64,000 nucleotides of DNA from Nostoc sp. MG11 (GTDB taxonomy: Bacteria; Cyanobacteriota; Cyanobacteriia; Cyanobacteriales; Nostocaceae): assembly GCF_014904695.1 (NCBI RefSeq), contig NZ_JACXXN010000002.1, positions 540,758 to 604,757 of the forward strand, in the 5' to 3' direction. Within the stretch, counting starts at the first letter, position 1. Every line of letters starts with the position of its first letter. A program made the position numbers and the translations under genes. The notes beneath the pieces were generated by a model. That model searched no databases. It was not told the DNA's origin and saw only the letters and a program-made list of their open reading frames with translations. Shown here one piece after another: positions 43,375 through 52,556 of this stretch.

Positions 43375-45474
43375 ATGGAAGTAATCTATCAGTATGCCTG
43401 GCTGATTCCGGTATTACCTCTTTTTGGAGCAATGCTGGTCGGTCTAGGGTTAATCTCGTTGAATCAGGTGACAAACCGCTTGCGGCAGCTTAACGCTGTA
43501 GTGATTATTTCCCTGATGGGAGCGGCCATGGGGCTGTCGTTTGCCTTGCTATGGAGTCAAATTCAAGGACACGCGCCTTATATCCGCACCCTGGAATGGG
43601 CGGCGGCAGGTACTTTTCACCTGAGCATGGGCTACACTGTTGACCACCTGACAGCCCTAATGCTGGTGATTGTGACAACAGTAGCCTTTCTAGTCATGGT
43701 TTACACCGATGGCTATATGGCTCATGATCCCGGTTATGTGCGGTTTTACGCCTATCTCAGCTTGTTTGGCTCCTCAATGTTGGGTCTGGTGGTTAGCCCC
43801 AACCTAGTACAGATTTATATCTTCTGGGAACTAGTCGGGATGTGTTCCTACTTGCTGGTCGGCTTTTGGTACGATCGCAAGTCAGCAGCAGATGCCTGCC
43901 AAAAAGCATTTGTAACCAACCGCGTGGGTGATTTTGGTTTGTTACTGGGCATTCTGGGGCTGTTCTGGGCAACAGGAAGCTTTGACTTTGATGTGATGGG
44001 CGATCGCCTCGCACAACTGGTGCAGTCAGGTTCTATCAGCAATTTTCTCGCTGTTCTGTTTGCGGTTTTAGTTTTCTTAGGGCCTGTGGCAAAATCTGCC
44101 CAATTCCCCTTGCATGTTTGGCTACCAGATGCGATGGAAGGCCCCACGCCCATTTCTGCCCTAATCCACGCGGCAACGATGGTAGCAGCGGGTGTTTTCC
44201 TGATTGCCCGGATGTACCCAGTATTTGAACACGTCCCAGCAGCAATGAACGTGATTGCCTTCACTGGAGCGTTTACAGCATTTTTGGGGGCAAGCATTGC
44301 CATTACCCAAAACGACATTAAAAAAGGCTTGGCTTACTCTACCATTTCCCAACTCGGTTACATGGTGATGGCAATGGGAGTAGGCTCCTATAGTGCTGGA
44401 CTATTCCACCTAATGACACATGCCTATTTCAAGGCGATGCTGTTCTTGGGTTCTGGTTCTGTAATTCACGGTATGGAAGGTGTCGTTGGACACGACCCCG
44501 CCTTGGCGCAGGATATGCGGCTGATGGGTGGATTGCGGAAGTATATGCCTATCACGGCGATTACTTTTTTGATTGGTTGCTTAGCAATTTCTGGTATCCC
44601 ACCTTTTGCTGGGTTCTGGTCAAAAGATGAAATTCTAGGGAATGCCTTTGAGGCTAACCCATTTCTCTGGTTGATTGGCTGGCTAACTGCCGGGATTACT
44701 GCTTTCTATATGTTTAGAATGTATTTCTTGACATTTGAAGGTAAATTCCGGGGTAATGACGAAAAAATCCAGGAAAAACTCAAAAAAGCAGCCACAATTG
44801 TCCTGGAATTAGAATCGGCAGAACCAGTCCCGACATTTGGCCCTGGAGCAATGAAAAAAGGAGAATTGGCCGCAACAGGTGCTCACCATGACTCCCACGA
44901 CTCTCATGGGCATCACAGCGATTCTCCTCATGAATCACCGTGGACAATGACTCTACCATTGGCATTGTTGGCTGTGCCTTCGATTTTGATTGGTTTGGTA
45001 GGGACTCCCTATGCCAATTACTTCGAGGAGTTTATTTTTCCTCCTAGCGAAACCCTCTCGGAAGTTATAGAAAAAGCTGCTGAGTTTAACCCGACGGAAT
45101 TCTATGTCATGGCGGGGGCTTCAGTTGGAATTTCCTTAATTGCGATTACCTTAGCTTCGCTAATGTATTTGCGGGGTAAAATCGACCCAGCAGCAATCGC
45201 AGCTAAAATCAAACCACTTTACGAGTTGTCTCTCAACAAGTGGTACTTTGATGACATTTACCATCGAGTTTTTGTCATCGGCTTGCGTCGCCTGGCAAGG
45301 CAAGTCATGGAAGTTGACTTCCGCGTTGTCGATGGTGCTGTTAACCTCACAGGCTTTTTCACCCTTGTTAGTGGTGAAGGTCTGAAATACCTAGAAAATG
45401 GTCGCGCTCAATTCTATGCCTTGATTGTGTTTGGGGCTGTTTTGGGTTTAGTGATTGTCTTCGGTGTCACCTGA
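43375..45474 (+). CDS. ndhF1: NAD(P)H-quinone oxidoreductase subunit 5 (NdhF1)
   Basis: About 700 residues, start ATG 43375 (GTG 43372 is adjacent). Antiporter-like proton-pumping subunit of NDH-1 with about 16 membrane segments; conserved VYIFWELVGMCSYLLVGFW-like segment, KSAQFPLHVWLPDAMEGPTP, ALIHAATMVAAGV and LAYSTISQLGYMVMAMG with the key Lys and His. The NdhF1 (NDH-1L, respiratory/cyclic flow) assignment rests on pairing with ndhD1 rather than the CO2-uptake genes. A His/Asp/Ser-rich loop (GAHHDSHDSHGHHSD, about 501-515) interrupts the C-terminal part. Located in thylakoid and plasma membranes. Confidence 0.95.
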   Translation: MEVIYQYAWLIPVLPLFGAMLVGLGLISLNQVTNRLRQLNAVVIISLMGAAMGLSFALLWSQIQGHAPYIRTLEWAAAGTFHLSMGYTVDHLTALMLVIVTTVAFLVMVYTDGYMAHDPGYVRFYAYLSLFGSSMLGLVVSPNLVQIYIFWELVGMCSYLLVGFWYDRKSAADACQKAFVTNRVGDFGLLLGILGLFWATGSFDFDVMGDRLAQLVQSGSISNFLAVLFAVLVFLGPVAKSAQFPLHVWLPDAMEGPTPISALIHAATMVAAGVFLIARMYPVFEHVPAAMNVIAFTGAFTAFLGASIAITQNDIKKGLAYSTISQLGYMVMAMGVGSYSAGLFHLMTHAYFKAMLFLGSGSVIHGMEGVVGHDPALAQDMRLMGGLRKYMPITAITFLIGCLAISGIPPFAGFWSKDEILGNAFEANPFLWLIGWLTAGITAFYMFRMYFLTFEGKFRGNDEKIQEKLKKAATIVLELESAEPVPTFGPGAMKKGELAATGAHHDSHDSHGHHSDSPHESPWTMTLPLALLAVPSILIGLVGTPYANYFEEFIFPPSETLSEVIEKAAEFNPTEFYVMAGASVGISLIAITLASLMYLRGKIDPAAIAAKIKPLYELSLNKWYFDDIYHRVFVIGLRRLARQVMEVDFRVVDGAVNLTGFFTLVSGEGLKYLENGRAQFYALIVFGAVLGLVIVFGVT

Positions 45475-45594
45475 TTTCAGTGTCGAGTCCTGAGTGAAGC
45501 GGAAAATTAGGAATCAGCAGCCCGCAGTACAATCTTTACTCAGCACGGGCTACGCCTCGCTACGCTAATAGCACTCATGACTCAACACTCTTAG

Positions 45595-45643
45595 GATGAA
45601 GGTAGGTAAATGCATATCCCTGCCTTCATCTTTATTTATTTTT
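45595..45643 (+). terminator. Terminator between ndhF1 and ndhD1
   Basis: Stem GATGAAGGTAGG / CCTGCCTTCATC (12 bp, one T-G pair) with a 12-nt loop, then TTTATTTATTTTT. It implies that ndhF1 and ndhD1 are separately transcribed. A dispersed repeat (GGGCTACGCCTCGCTACGC) lies just upstream at about 45547. Confidence 0.85.
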
Positions 45644-45743
45644 CTTAAATCAACCTAACATTGAAGACCAAAGCCCTAAAAAGCTGCTAGTTAATAGCTA
45701 GTGACTTTTTGCTGAACATGATTTTGATAGCAGACGAATTGCG

Positions 45744-47318
45744 ATGAATACAGCTAATTTTCCGTGGCTGACGACGATTATTCTGTTTCCAATAGCGGCG
45801 TCACTATTGATTCCCCTCATCCCGGATAAAGACGGCAAAACAGTGCGCTGGTATTCCCTGATCGTGGGGCTAATAGATTTTGCACTGATTGTTTATGCTT
45901 TTTATACCGGGTATGATTTCTCCAATCCAGATTTACAGTTGGTTGAGAGTTACCCTTGGGTACCGCAACTAGATTTGAATTGGTCAGTAGGGGCAGATGG
46001 CTTGTCCATGCCCCTAATTATTTTGACTGGATTCATTACCACGCTGGCGATTTTAGCAGCTTGGCCTGTTACCTTCAAGCCGAAACTGTTTTACTTCTTG
46101 ATTCTGGCGATGTATGGCGGTCAGATTGCCGTGTTCGCTGTCCAGGACATGCTGTTATTTTTCCTGGTGTGGGAACTGGAATTAGTGCCGATATACTTTC
46201 TGCTGTCGATTTGGGGAGGCAAAAAGCGGCAGTACGCAGCGACCAAGTTCATTTTATATACCGCTGGCGGGTCGCTGTTCATTTTGCTATCTGCCCTGAC
46301 AATGGGATTTTACGGCGATACGGTGACGTTCGATATGCGATCGCTCGCCCTCAAAGACTTCGCCCTCAATTTCCAACTTGCACTTTATGCTGGCTTCCTA
46401 ATTGCTTACGCTGTCAAGTTGCCAATTATTCCCTTGCATACTTGGCTACCTGATGCCCACGGTGAAGCTACAGCCCCGGTACACATGCTATTGGCAGGTA
46501 TTCTACTGAAAATGGGCGGTTACGCTCTAATTCGGATGAATGCTCAGATGTTACCTGACGCCCACGCTTATTTTGCGCCAGTATTGGTAGTTTTGGGGGT
46601 AGTTAATATTATCTACGCTGCCCTGACATCCTTTGCCCAGCGCAACCTCAAGCGGAAAATTGCCTACTCCTCAATTTCCCACATGGGCTTTGTTACCATT
46701 GGCATTGCCTCCTTTACCGATTTGGGATTGAGTGGGGCAGTATTGCAGATGGTTTCTCACGGTTTGATTGGAGCGAGTTTGTTCTTCCTCGTCGGCGCGA
46801 CTTATGACCGGACACACACCCTGATGTTGGATGAAATGGGTGGTGTCGGCAAGAGTATGAAGAAAATTTTCGCCATGTTCACTGCCTGTTCAATGGCTTC
46901 TTTGGCGTTACCGGGGATGAGCGGTTTTGTCGCTGAGCTAATGGTGTTTGTTGGCTTTGCTACTAGCGATGCTTATAACCCTACATTCAAAGTCATCGTG
47001 GTCTTTTTGATGGCAGTTGGGGTAATTTTAACTCCGATTTATCTACTGTCAATGTTGAGGGAAATTTTCTACGGTAAAGAAAATGAAGAATTAGCTTCTC
47101 ACCAAGCTTTGATAGATGCTGAACCCCGCGAAGTATTTATCATTGCTTGTTTGTTAGTGCCAATTATTGGTATTGGTTTTTATCCGAAATTGCTGACTCA
47201 GATGTACGACGCCACAACTGTGCAATTGACGGCAAGATTGCGTGATTCCGTGCCAACATTAGCACAGCAAACAGAAGCATCAAAGGTTTCTTTGAGTGCG
47301 CCAGAAATTGCTAATTAA
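45744..47318 (+). CDS. ndhD1: NAD(P)H-quinone oxidoreductase subunit 4 (NdhD1)
   Basis: 524 residues, about 14 membrane segments. Antiporter-like subunit of NDH-1: [54 protein letters not shown] and [17 protein letters not shown] contain the conserved Glu, Lys and His residues of the proton path. D1 rather than D3/D4 type is inferred from the ndhF1 neighbour. Preceded by a terminator, so it has its own promoter in the 100 bases before the ATG, and closed by a second terminator. Confidence 0.95.
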   Translation: MNTANFPWLTTIILFPIAASLLIPLIPDKDGKTVRWYSLIVGLIDFALIVYAFYTGYDFSNPDLQLVESYPWVPQLDLNWSVGADGLSMPLIILTGFITTLAILAAWPVTFKPKLFYFLILAMYGGQIAVFAVQDMLLFFLVWELELVPIYFLLSIWGGKKRQYAATKFILYTAGGSLFILLSALTMGFYGDTVTFDMRSLALKDFALNFQLALYAGFLIAYAVKLPIIPLHTWLPDAHGEATAPVHMLLAGILLKMGGYALIRMNAQMLPDAHAYFAPVLVVLGVVNIIYAALTSFAQRNLKRKIAYSSISHMGFVTIGIASFTDLGLSGAVLQMVSHGLIGASLFFLVGATYDRTHTLMLDEMGGVGKSMKKIFAMFTACSMASLALPGMSGFVAELMVFVGFATSDAYNPTFKVIVVFLMAVGVILTPIYLLSMLREIFYGKENEELASHQALIDAEPREVFIIACLLVPIIGIGFYPKLLTQMYDATTVQLTARLRDSVPTLAQQTEASKVSLSAPEIAN

Positions 47319-47352
47319 TTAGCGATCGCTAATTTAAATTACCATTCCTTTT

Positions 47353-47380
47353 AGGGCGGGTTTTGTACCTGCCCTTTTTT
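47353..47380 (+). terminator. Intrinsic terminator of ndhD1
   Basis: Stem AGGGCGGGT / ACCTGCCCT (9 bp, one G-T pair), 5-nt loop, followed by TTTTTT. Confidence 0.9.
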
Positions 47381-47605
47381 ATGTATTTTTATAACATTCA
47401 TCTAAAGGGCACAAGGTTTTATTGGCGTCTTGACATGAGTGAATGCTGCTTATAAATTAACCAAATTTTATAATTTTCGCTGCCTTAATGTTAATTGTTT
47501 TGCTCGTCAGGGAATTATATCTATAAAGCAACTTTTTGATTGACGGCACAAACCGTAAAAGCTTGTTGCTAAGTAAATTTGTTTACAAAAATCTTCATCA
47601 AAAAC

Positions 47606-48145
47606 ATGGAAGTTAAATTAGGATTCGGACAAACTCCAAAACCTCAATATGTCTTTGTTAGCAGAGAATCCGATCACTGTTGGTATATGCTCGCTGAAGA
47701 TGAAAAACGCATCCCAATTTATGAGAGAGCTTTGACTGGAGTAATTACAGGAATAGAAGTAAATAAAACTGTTGAAAATACATTCAGGAAAGTTATAAGA
47801 ACAGATTTGTATGTTTTGGCGGATAAACCTTATATTATCCGCTCAGGAAGTGATACCTACTTCTGTAAAGGCTTGTTACTATCTTTGGATGCCCTAACTT
47901 CCGAACAACTGCATCATCCACTCACTATTGCCGTTAGCCCTGGGGATAAAAAAGTAGTTTTCTGTAACATTTATGATCCAGTTACTTATCGTTCTGTAGG
48001 CGTTAGTTGGGATGAACATAAAGAATTTGACTGGCAGGCTTTAGGGCAAAAAATAAGTTCAAAAATTAATATAAATTACAATTCAACTCAAGAACAAATG
48101 CAAATATCTACCAATAAAATACCTGTTAACTCTGTACTGTTTTGA
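47606..48145 (+). CDS. Conserved hypothetical protein
   Basis: 179 residues from the ATG at 47606; a TTG at 47579 would add nine residues but lacks support. The product is beta-rich and soluble (MEVKLGFGQTPKPQYVFVS, LTGVITGIEV, VIRTDLYVLADKPYIIRSGSD, TIAVSPGDKKVVFCNIYDP). It has no signal peptide and ends in a low-complexity polar tail. I do not recognise the family; the strand pattern could suit an OB-like or small beta-barrel fold, a guess only. It stands alone between ndhD1 and an orphan antitoxin. Confidence 0.65.
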   Translation: MEVKLGFGQTPKPQYVFVSRESDHCWYMLAEDEKRIPIYERALTGVITGIEVNKTVENTFRKVIRTDLYVLADKPYIIRSGSDTYFCKGLLLSLDALTSEQLHHPLTIAVSPGDKKVVFCNIYDPVTYRSVGVSWDEHKEFDWQALGQKISSKININYNSTQEQMQISTNKIPVNSVLF

Positions 48146-48284
48146 TAGCTAAAATAGATACATATTTAGCATAATTAAATTGGACTTATGAGCAAGGAAA
48201 GGGGTATTTGCAGTAGAAATACGGCAAGCGATCGCACTCTCTTCAACTGACAGCATAAATATTGGGAATGCGATCGCTTTTAGT

Positions 48285-48488
48285 CTAAATCTTCTGCGGT
48301 GAGGGTTTCTCTGGGTAAATATCTTCCCGCTGGCTGGCGACTTCTAACCAACCTTGAATCGCATCTTGCAGCATGTCTAATAAATGTTCATAGCTGTTTA
48401 CCCAAGTATGAAATCCAGGTAAAGCAGGTACGGAACCACACCACACACCGTCTTCTTGCCAGATAACTGCTTTAATTTTCATTGCCAA
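48285..48488 (-). CDS. Orphan HicB-like antitoxin
   Basis: 67 residues: MKIKAVIWQEDGVWCGSVPAL, PGFHTWVNSYEHLLDMLQDAI and a short polar tail, matching the small HicB/UPF0150 fold. No HicA-type gene with a G-S-H motif was found on either side, so it stands without its toxin. The in-frame sequence upstream on the minus strand (48489-48725) is protein-like in places but unrecognised. Confidence 0.7.
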   Translation of the reverse strand: MAMKIKAVIWQEDGVWCGSVPALPGFHTWVNSYEHLLDMLQDAIQGWLEVASQREDIYPEKPSPQKI

Positions 48489-48665
48489 TCATCTCCACAA
48501 GATTGCGACTAATATTTTAGCTTCAAACTGAGTGCGATCGCTCGTCCGCCCGCTGCACTTAGGCACTAAAAACAAATAAGGATTAGCAACTGCATTCATC
48601 ACAGCCTCAAATTTACGCTTCCTGAATTGTTGCTTATCGGGTGTTTCTGGGAAATATGGGTATAA

Positions 48666-49421
48666 GGCGATGCCTTTGGGCGCTTTGTTGACTTTATCGA
48701 ACGAAACATTGGTAAAGCAAAACAAAGCGAAAAGGAGTTTTTAGAGGGGCTAGAAGGAATTACAGTTGAGCAAATCAAAGAGTACAAAACTGCCGCAATG
48801 GAAGCTGAACAGTTTTTCCAAGGAGGAGCTAAGGCTATTGGGGCAGCAGCAGGATATAGTGGTGCAATGGGTCTTGCTACCTCTGTAGGAGTAGCGAGTA
48901 CTGGAACGCTTATAGGAGGGCTTAGCGGTGCCGCAGCATGGAATGCAACTCTAGCATGGCTGGGTGGTGGCTCATTAGCTGCTGGTGGAGGAGGTATGGC
49001 TCTTGGTTCTCTTGTGTTAGGTGGTATCACTGTTGGCCCCGCTGTCCTGATTGGAGGTTTTGTGCTTGCTGGTGAAGGTGATAAAGCATTGACAAAGGTG
49101 CGGGAGTACGATGCTGAAGTCAACATTGCGATCGCTAAAATTGCAGCAGCAAAAGACTTTATGCAGCAAGTCAAACGCCGGATTACGGAGTTGATGGATT
49201 TGGTTGAATCTCTCAACTATCTTGCTGTTTTGGGTCTTAGCGAACTTGAATCACTAGCATCATTTGATAAAAACAGGGATATCACTAAATTTCAACAGCT
49301 AGGGCTTTTGGTCAAGGCGCTTGTAGAAATCATGAAAACTCCTGTTTTAGATACTGAAGGGCAGATTAATCCTGCTACTGTGACTATCCAAGCCAAGTAT
49401 CGTACTCTGGGAGACAATTAG
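48666..49421 (+). pseudogene. 5'-truncated glycine-zipper protein gene
   Basis: The open frame runs from just after a TAA at 48663-48665 and encodes protein-like sequence (FGRFVDFIERNIGKAK, EFLEGLEGITVEQIKEYKTA) well before the first ATG at 48798. The homologous reading therefore begins upstream of any usable start codon, so the gene appears to have lost its 5' end. From the ATG, 207 residues remain: a long Gly/Ala-rich hydrophobic core (ATSVGVASTGTLIGGLSGAA through LGSLVLGGITVGPAVLIGGF), then a charged helical region (ITELMDLVESLNYLAVLGLSE). It could still be expressed from 48798. A partner gene follows 2 bases downstream. Confidence 0.6.
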
Positions 49422-49423
49422 GA

Positions 49424-49831
49424 ATGTCAGTAAAGAAAGTTGCCAAAGTAGTAGTCAACGAAGTGATAAATCCTGCTGAATATTTACAGCAAATGGTTTC
49501 GATTTACACCGATTACCTGAAGATTGCTGAACAAGAACAGACAAAACGACGAGAAATAGATGCTTGGGAAAACGAAATAATCACCAAGATTAATGCCCAG
49601 CGAGAGTTGCTGATGGCATATCTAGATTGCTCTTTTGATGAACGTGCAGAAAACTTTCGTGCTTTATTTGCTGTCGTTGATAGTGTGATCGCATCAGGTA
49701 ATAATGACCAATTAGCCCTCACCTTAAATTCAATTACAGAAATTGCTAAATCAAGCCCTTTTAAAGACTTTGCGAACTTAGCTTCTGTTCGTGCTGCCTT
49801 AGATGATCCAGATCACGAATGGACATTTTGA
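49424..49831 (+). CDS. Helical partner of the glycine-zipper protein
   Basis: 135 residues, soluble and helical: INPAEYLQQMVSIYTDYLKI, EQEQTKRREIDAWENEIITK (likely coiled coil), then a conserved-looking end SSPFKDFANLASVRAALDD, DPDHEWTF. The family name is not recognised. It starts 2 bases after the stop of the glycine-zipper gene and is followed by a strong terminator, so the two form one transcription unit and presumably one function. Confidence 0.7.
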   Translation: MSVKKVAKVVVNEVINPAEYLQQMVSIYTDYLKIAEQEQTKRREIDAWENEIITKINAQRELLMAYLDCSFDERAENFRALFAVVDSVIASGNNDQLALTLNSITEIAKSSPFKDFANLASVRAALDDPDHEWTF

Positions 49832-49865
49832 TTTTATAACAGCGCGATCGCTCTTTCAAAGCACT

Positions 49866-49893
49866 AAAAAAACCTGCTAACGCAGGTTTTTTT
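49866..49893 (+). terminator. Intrinsic terminator
   Basis: Perfect stem AAAAAAACCTGC / GCAGGTTTTTTT with loop TAAC. Confidence 0.93.
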
Positions 49894-50039
49894 GTGTATT
49901 CTCAGGTTTCAGTCTACAGACACTCAGAGATAATGGCGATCGCCTACCCATTCCCCATAGCTAAAATTACACTCAGTTTCCACACTTTGCAAGGCTAATA
50001 TAGTATCAAAACTCCCAAATTTGGATTTTTTTCAAAAGC

Positions 50040-50323
50040 TTATATATCCTCTAAATGCGATCGCAAAATGTCTTCAATTTGATTGGTTGAACAATTGCCA
50101 CGATGAATCCAGATCACTTTAGGTGGAAATCCTCGCAAAATACTCAACTCATTAAAATCAGCTTTGTTACAACAGTAAATCCACTTTGTCGCGCATACTC
50201 CCACACACTTTGATCATCTGCTTTATCCAAACCTATGAGAAAGAGATGCTGAGAATTTGGGTAAATATCAGCCAGTTGATCTACTAACCGAGGTGATAGG
50301 TTATGGTCAAAAAGTAACTTCAT
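50040..50323 (-). pseudogene. DUF5615 (PIN-like) toxin gene, frameshifted
   Basis: From ATG 50323 the frame gives MKLLFDHNLSPRLVDQLADI and on to SGFTVVTK, then runs out of frame to an early stop. Starting at 50162 in another frame the expected continuation ADFNELSILRGFPPKVIWIH, then RGNCSTNQIEDILRSHLEDI, resumes to a stop at 50040. The join needs a net loss of 4 bases (family: VTKDADF). The acidic residues D6 and those of the KD-DF region are typical of these toxins. The start overlaps the antitoxin stop (ATGA). Confidence 0.85.
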
Positions 50324-50550
50324 GCTGGCATTGTCAGCATTTGTCTTTCTCTATCAGCGGCATAGCTTAAACAAGCTAAAATGTCTTCTTGCGTCAAATA
50401 AGGAAAGTCATCAAGCACTTCTTCATATGTCATACCAGAGGCAAGATATGATAAAACATCATATACGGTAATTCGCATTCCTCAAATACAAGGCTGACCA
50501 CCTCGTTTTCCTGGCTCAATAGTAATAATATTTTGATACGGCACAGCCAT
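50320..50550 (-). pseudogene. DUF433 antitoxin gene with an in-frame stop
   Basis: A 76-codon frame: MAVPYQNIITIEPGKRGGQP, then CI-stop-GMRITVYDVLSYLASG, MTYEEVLDDFPYLTQEDILA. The family has CIRGMRI, so the TGA at codon 23 (50482-50484) replaces an Arg codon, most simply CGA to TGA. Internal initiation at the following ATG (50476-50478) could still make a 52-residue fragment. It overlaps the toxin gene by 4 bases. Confidence 0.85.
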
Positions 50551-50717
50551 AAAAATCAATAGTTAATTGCCTATAAAGCTTGTAATTAGTGACTACTTCT
50601 TAACGTAGCACTACTTGAAATAAAACATTAGCGATCGCCCATCCGTTGCATTGAGATTTTAGCCTGTGGCAAGTGCGTAGGCGTAGCCCGTCGTAGACAT
50701 CGCTCTTTCAAAGCATC

Positions 50718-50744
50718 AAAAAAAGCCTACACAGACAGGCTTTT
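50718..50744 (-). terminator. Intrinsic terminator of the LapA-like gene
   Basis: Read on the minus strand: AAAAGCCT / AGGCTTTT stem with an 8-nt loop, extended to seven T. It lies 26 bases after the stop of the gene at 50770. A dispersed repeat (GCGTAGGCGTAGCCCG) is at about 50678. Confidence 0.85.
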
Positions 50745-50769
50745 CTTTTCGTATAATTTGGCTGACGCT

Positions 50770-51048
50770 TCAAAAATCTTCATCATCAACAAAAAATTCA
50801 GCGTCGTCTTCCAATCGAGAATTACCCTGTCGAGAACCAGCTAAACCCCAAAATGGTTGTAGCACCGCCATGCTGATTAATCCAAAACCAGCACTAAAAG
50901 CTAGTACCAAACCTGCTGGTATCTGAATCGATTGAAATGTTAAGAATTTTAAAGATACGGGTGTGGCATTTTGGACTGAAATAATTGCGATCGCTACTAC
51001 CCAGATAGCTACAACTAGGGATATCAAAAAAGGAGCCAGAGTTTTCAT
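50770..51048 (-). CDS. LapA-domain (DUF1049) membrane protein
   Basis: 92 residues from the ATG at 51048. Two membrane helices (about 5-25 and 43-68) separated by NATPVSLKFLTFQSIQIPAG, the typical LapA pattern, with an acidic tail LEDDAEFFVDDEDF. LapA-type proteins take part in lipopolysaccharide assembly or envelope homeostasis in proteobacteria; the cyanobacterial role is not established. It lies 62 bases downstream of the phosphohexomutase gene on the same strand. Confidence 0.82.
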   Translation of the reverse strand: MKTLAPFLISLVVAIWVVAIAIISVQNATPVSLKFLTFQSIQIPAGLVLAFSAGFGLISMAVLQPFWGLAGSRQGNSRLEDDAEFFVDDEDF

Positions 51049-51110
51049 AATTAGTCCCAAGTTATGACTCCCCTTTCCGTTGACAAAGATGGGTTAGGGG
51101 TGAAGTTCTT

Positions 51111-52550
51111 CTAAACTGCTACTGCTTCTAGCTTAGCAATCACGCTCTCCATCTCTTGAGCGATTTGGGTGAGTTTTTCAAGAGAGTTGGTTTCTAGGTA
51201 GGCACGTACTAGGGGTTCTGTACCGGAAGGACGCAGTAAAATCCAGCTACCTTCTTCCAAATAAAGCTTAATACCATCTTTACGCCCCACTTCTTTGACT
51301 TTAATCCCTACAACTTCTGTAGGTGGGTTTCTAGTAAAGGAGTCGATGACAGCGACCTTGTGAGACTCAGTGAGGTGCAAGTCAAGACGGTTGTTGTAAA
51401 GCGGGCCATCAGCTTCGGCGATCGCTTCTTTGACGAGTTGACTTAGGGGTTTGCCTTCGTAGGCGATCGCTTCTGCCACCAGCATATCGGCTAAAATACC
51501 GTCTTTTTCAGGAATATGTCCAATAATACTCAAACCGCCTGATTCTTCTCCACCAATTAGTACAGCAGTTTCCCGCATTTTTTCGCCGATATATTTAAAC
51601 CCTACTGGTGTCTCATAAATCGGCAACCCGTATTTTGCTGCGAGATTATCTAGTAAATGAGTTGTAGCAACAGTGCGGACTATTGCACCGCTTTTACCTT
51701 TGTTTTTTATTAAATGACGTGCTAAAACTAGCAGCACAGTGTTAGGAGTGAGGACGGTTCCTTGTTCATCGACAATACCAAAGCGATCGCTATCTCCATC
51801 CGTTGCCAAACCTAAATCTGCTTGATCGCGGCGTACTGCTTCCACTAACCCAACTAATTGCTCACCTTTGGGTTCTGGCATACCGCCGCCAAATAGTACA
51901 TCCCTCCAAGTATGGAAACTTTCTAAGTCAGCATTACTATGTTGCAAAACTTCATCTAGATAACCGCGAGAGGTAGAATATAGCGCATCATACTTAACTT
52001 TCAACCGAGCATCCTTGATTCGTTCTATATCCAGTAGGGTGTAGAGAAATTTCAGATAGTCTGGTTTCGGATCGAAAATGGAAATTGAACCTGATGGACT
52101 GCTGCCGGGCAGGTCATTCGATGCACCTTTTATATTTGCCACAATAGTATCAGTAATTTCTGGAGTGGCAGGGCCAGCATAATCGGGGATATATTTAATT
52201 CCACAGTATTGTGCTGGATTATGGCTAGCAGTAAACATCAACGCCCCAGCCGAATTCAAGTGACGCGCGTTGTAGGCAATTACTGGTGTGGGGCAATCCC
52301 GATCAGTAATTTTAACAGTCCAACCCAAGTCAGCCAATACTAAGGCTGCGGTGTTGGCAAACTGGTCAGCTAAAAACCGAGTATCGTAGGCAATGAGTAC
52401 TGGTCTATCTTTTCTATAGGCTGTTTCTAAGTAACTGGCGATCGCCCTTACTACTTTTCGCACATCGGGGAATGTAAAGTCATCGGCAATAATCCCTCGC
52501 CATCCATCGGTGCCAAATATTATCCTGCTGGAATTGCTACTAGCGCTCAT
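51111..52550 (-). CDS. Alpha-D-phosphohexomutase (phosphoglucomutase/phosphomannomutase family)
   Basis: 479 residues from the ATG at 52550, which has GGAG 9 bases upstream; a GTG at 52556 is also in frame. Conserved loops: FGTDGWRG (substrate), LMFTASHNPAQYCG with the phosphoserine Ser, ATDGDSDRFGIVDEQG (metal-binding DGDSD), GGEESGG (sugar specificity), and LLRPSGTEPLVRAY (phosphate). It interconverts sugar 1- and 6-phosphates in glycogen, cell-wall or nucleotide-sugar pathways. Exact substrate undecided; length suits the cyanobacterial PGM/PMM-like class. Confidence 0.92.
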   Translation of the reverse strand: MSASSNSSRIIFGTDGWRGIIADDFTFPDVRKVVRAIASYLETAYRKDRPVLIAYDTRFLADQFANTAALVLADLGWTVKITDRDCPTPVIAYNARHLNSAGALMFTASHNPAQYCGIKYIPDYAGPATPEITDTIVANIKGASNDLPGSSPSGSISIFDPKPDYLKFLYTLLDIERIKDARLKVKYDALYSTSRGYLDEVLQHSNADLESFHTWRDVLFGGGMPEPKGEQLVGLVEAVRRDQADLGLATDGDSDRFGIVDEQGTVLTPNTVLLVLARHLIKNKGKSGAIVRTVATTHLLDNLAAKYGLPIYETPVGFKYIGEKMRETAVLIGGEESGGLSIIGHIPEKDGILADMLVAEAIAYEGKPLSQLVKEAIAEADGPLYNNRLDLHLTESHKVAVIDSFTRNPPTEVVGIKVKEVGRKDGIKLYLEEGSWILLRPSGTEPLVRAYLETNSLEKLTQIAQEMESVIAKLEAVAV

Positions 52551-52556
52551 TGCCAC

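Noticed and set aside
43848..44318. 156-codon minus-strand ORF inside ndhF1
   Set aside because: Shadow of a highly conserved membrane protein gene on the plus strand.
48489..48725. 78-codon minus-strand ORF next to the orphan HicB
   Set aside because: Some protein-like stretches, but no HicA G-S-H motif; it overlaps the truncated plus-strand gene and cannot be assigned.
48599..49216. 205-codon minus-strand ORF rich in Pro, Ala and Ser
   Set aside because: It is the antisense shadow of the Gly-rich glycine-zipper gene; Gly codons read backwards give Pro and Ala.
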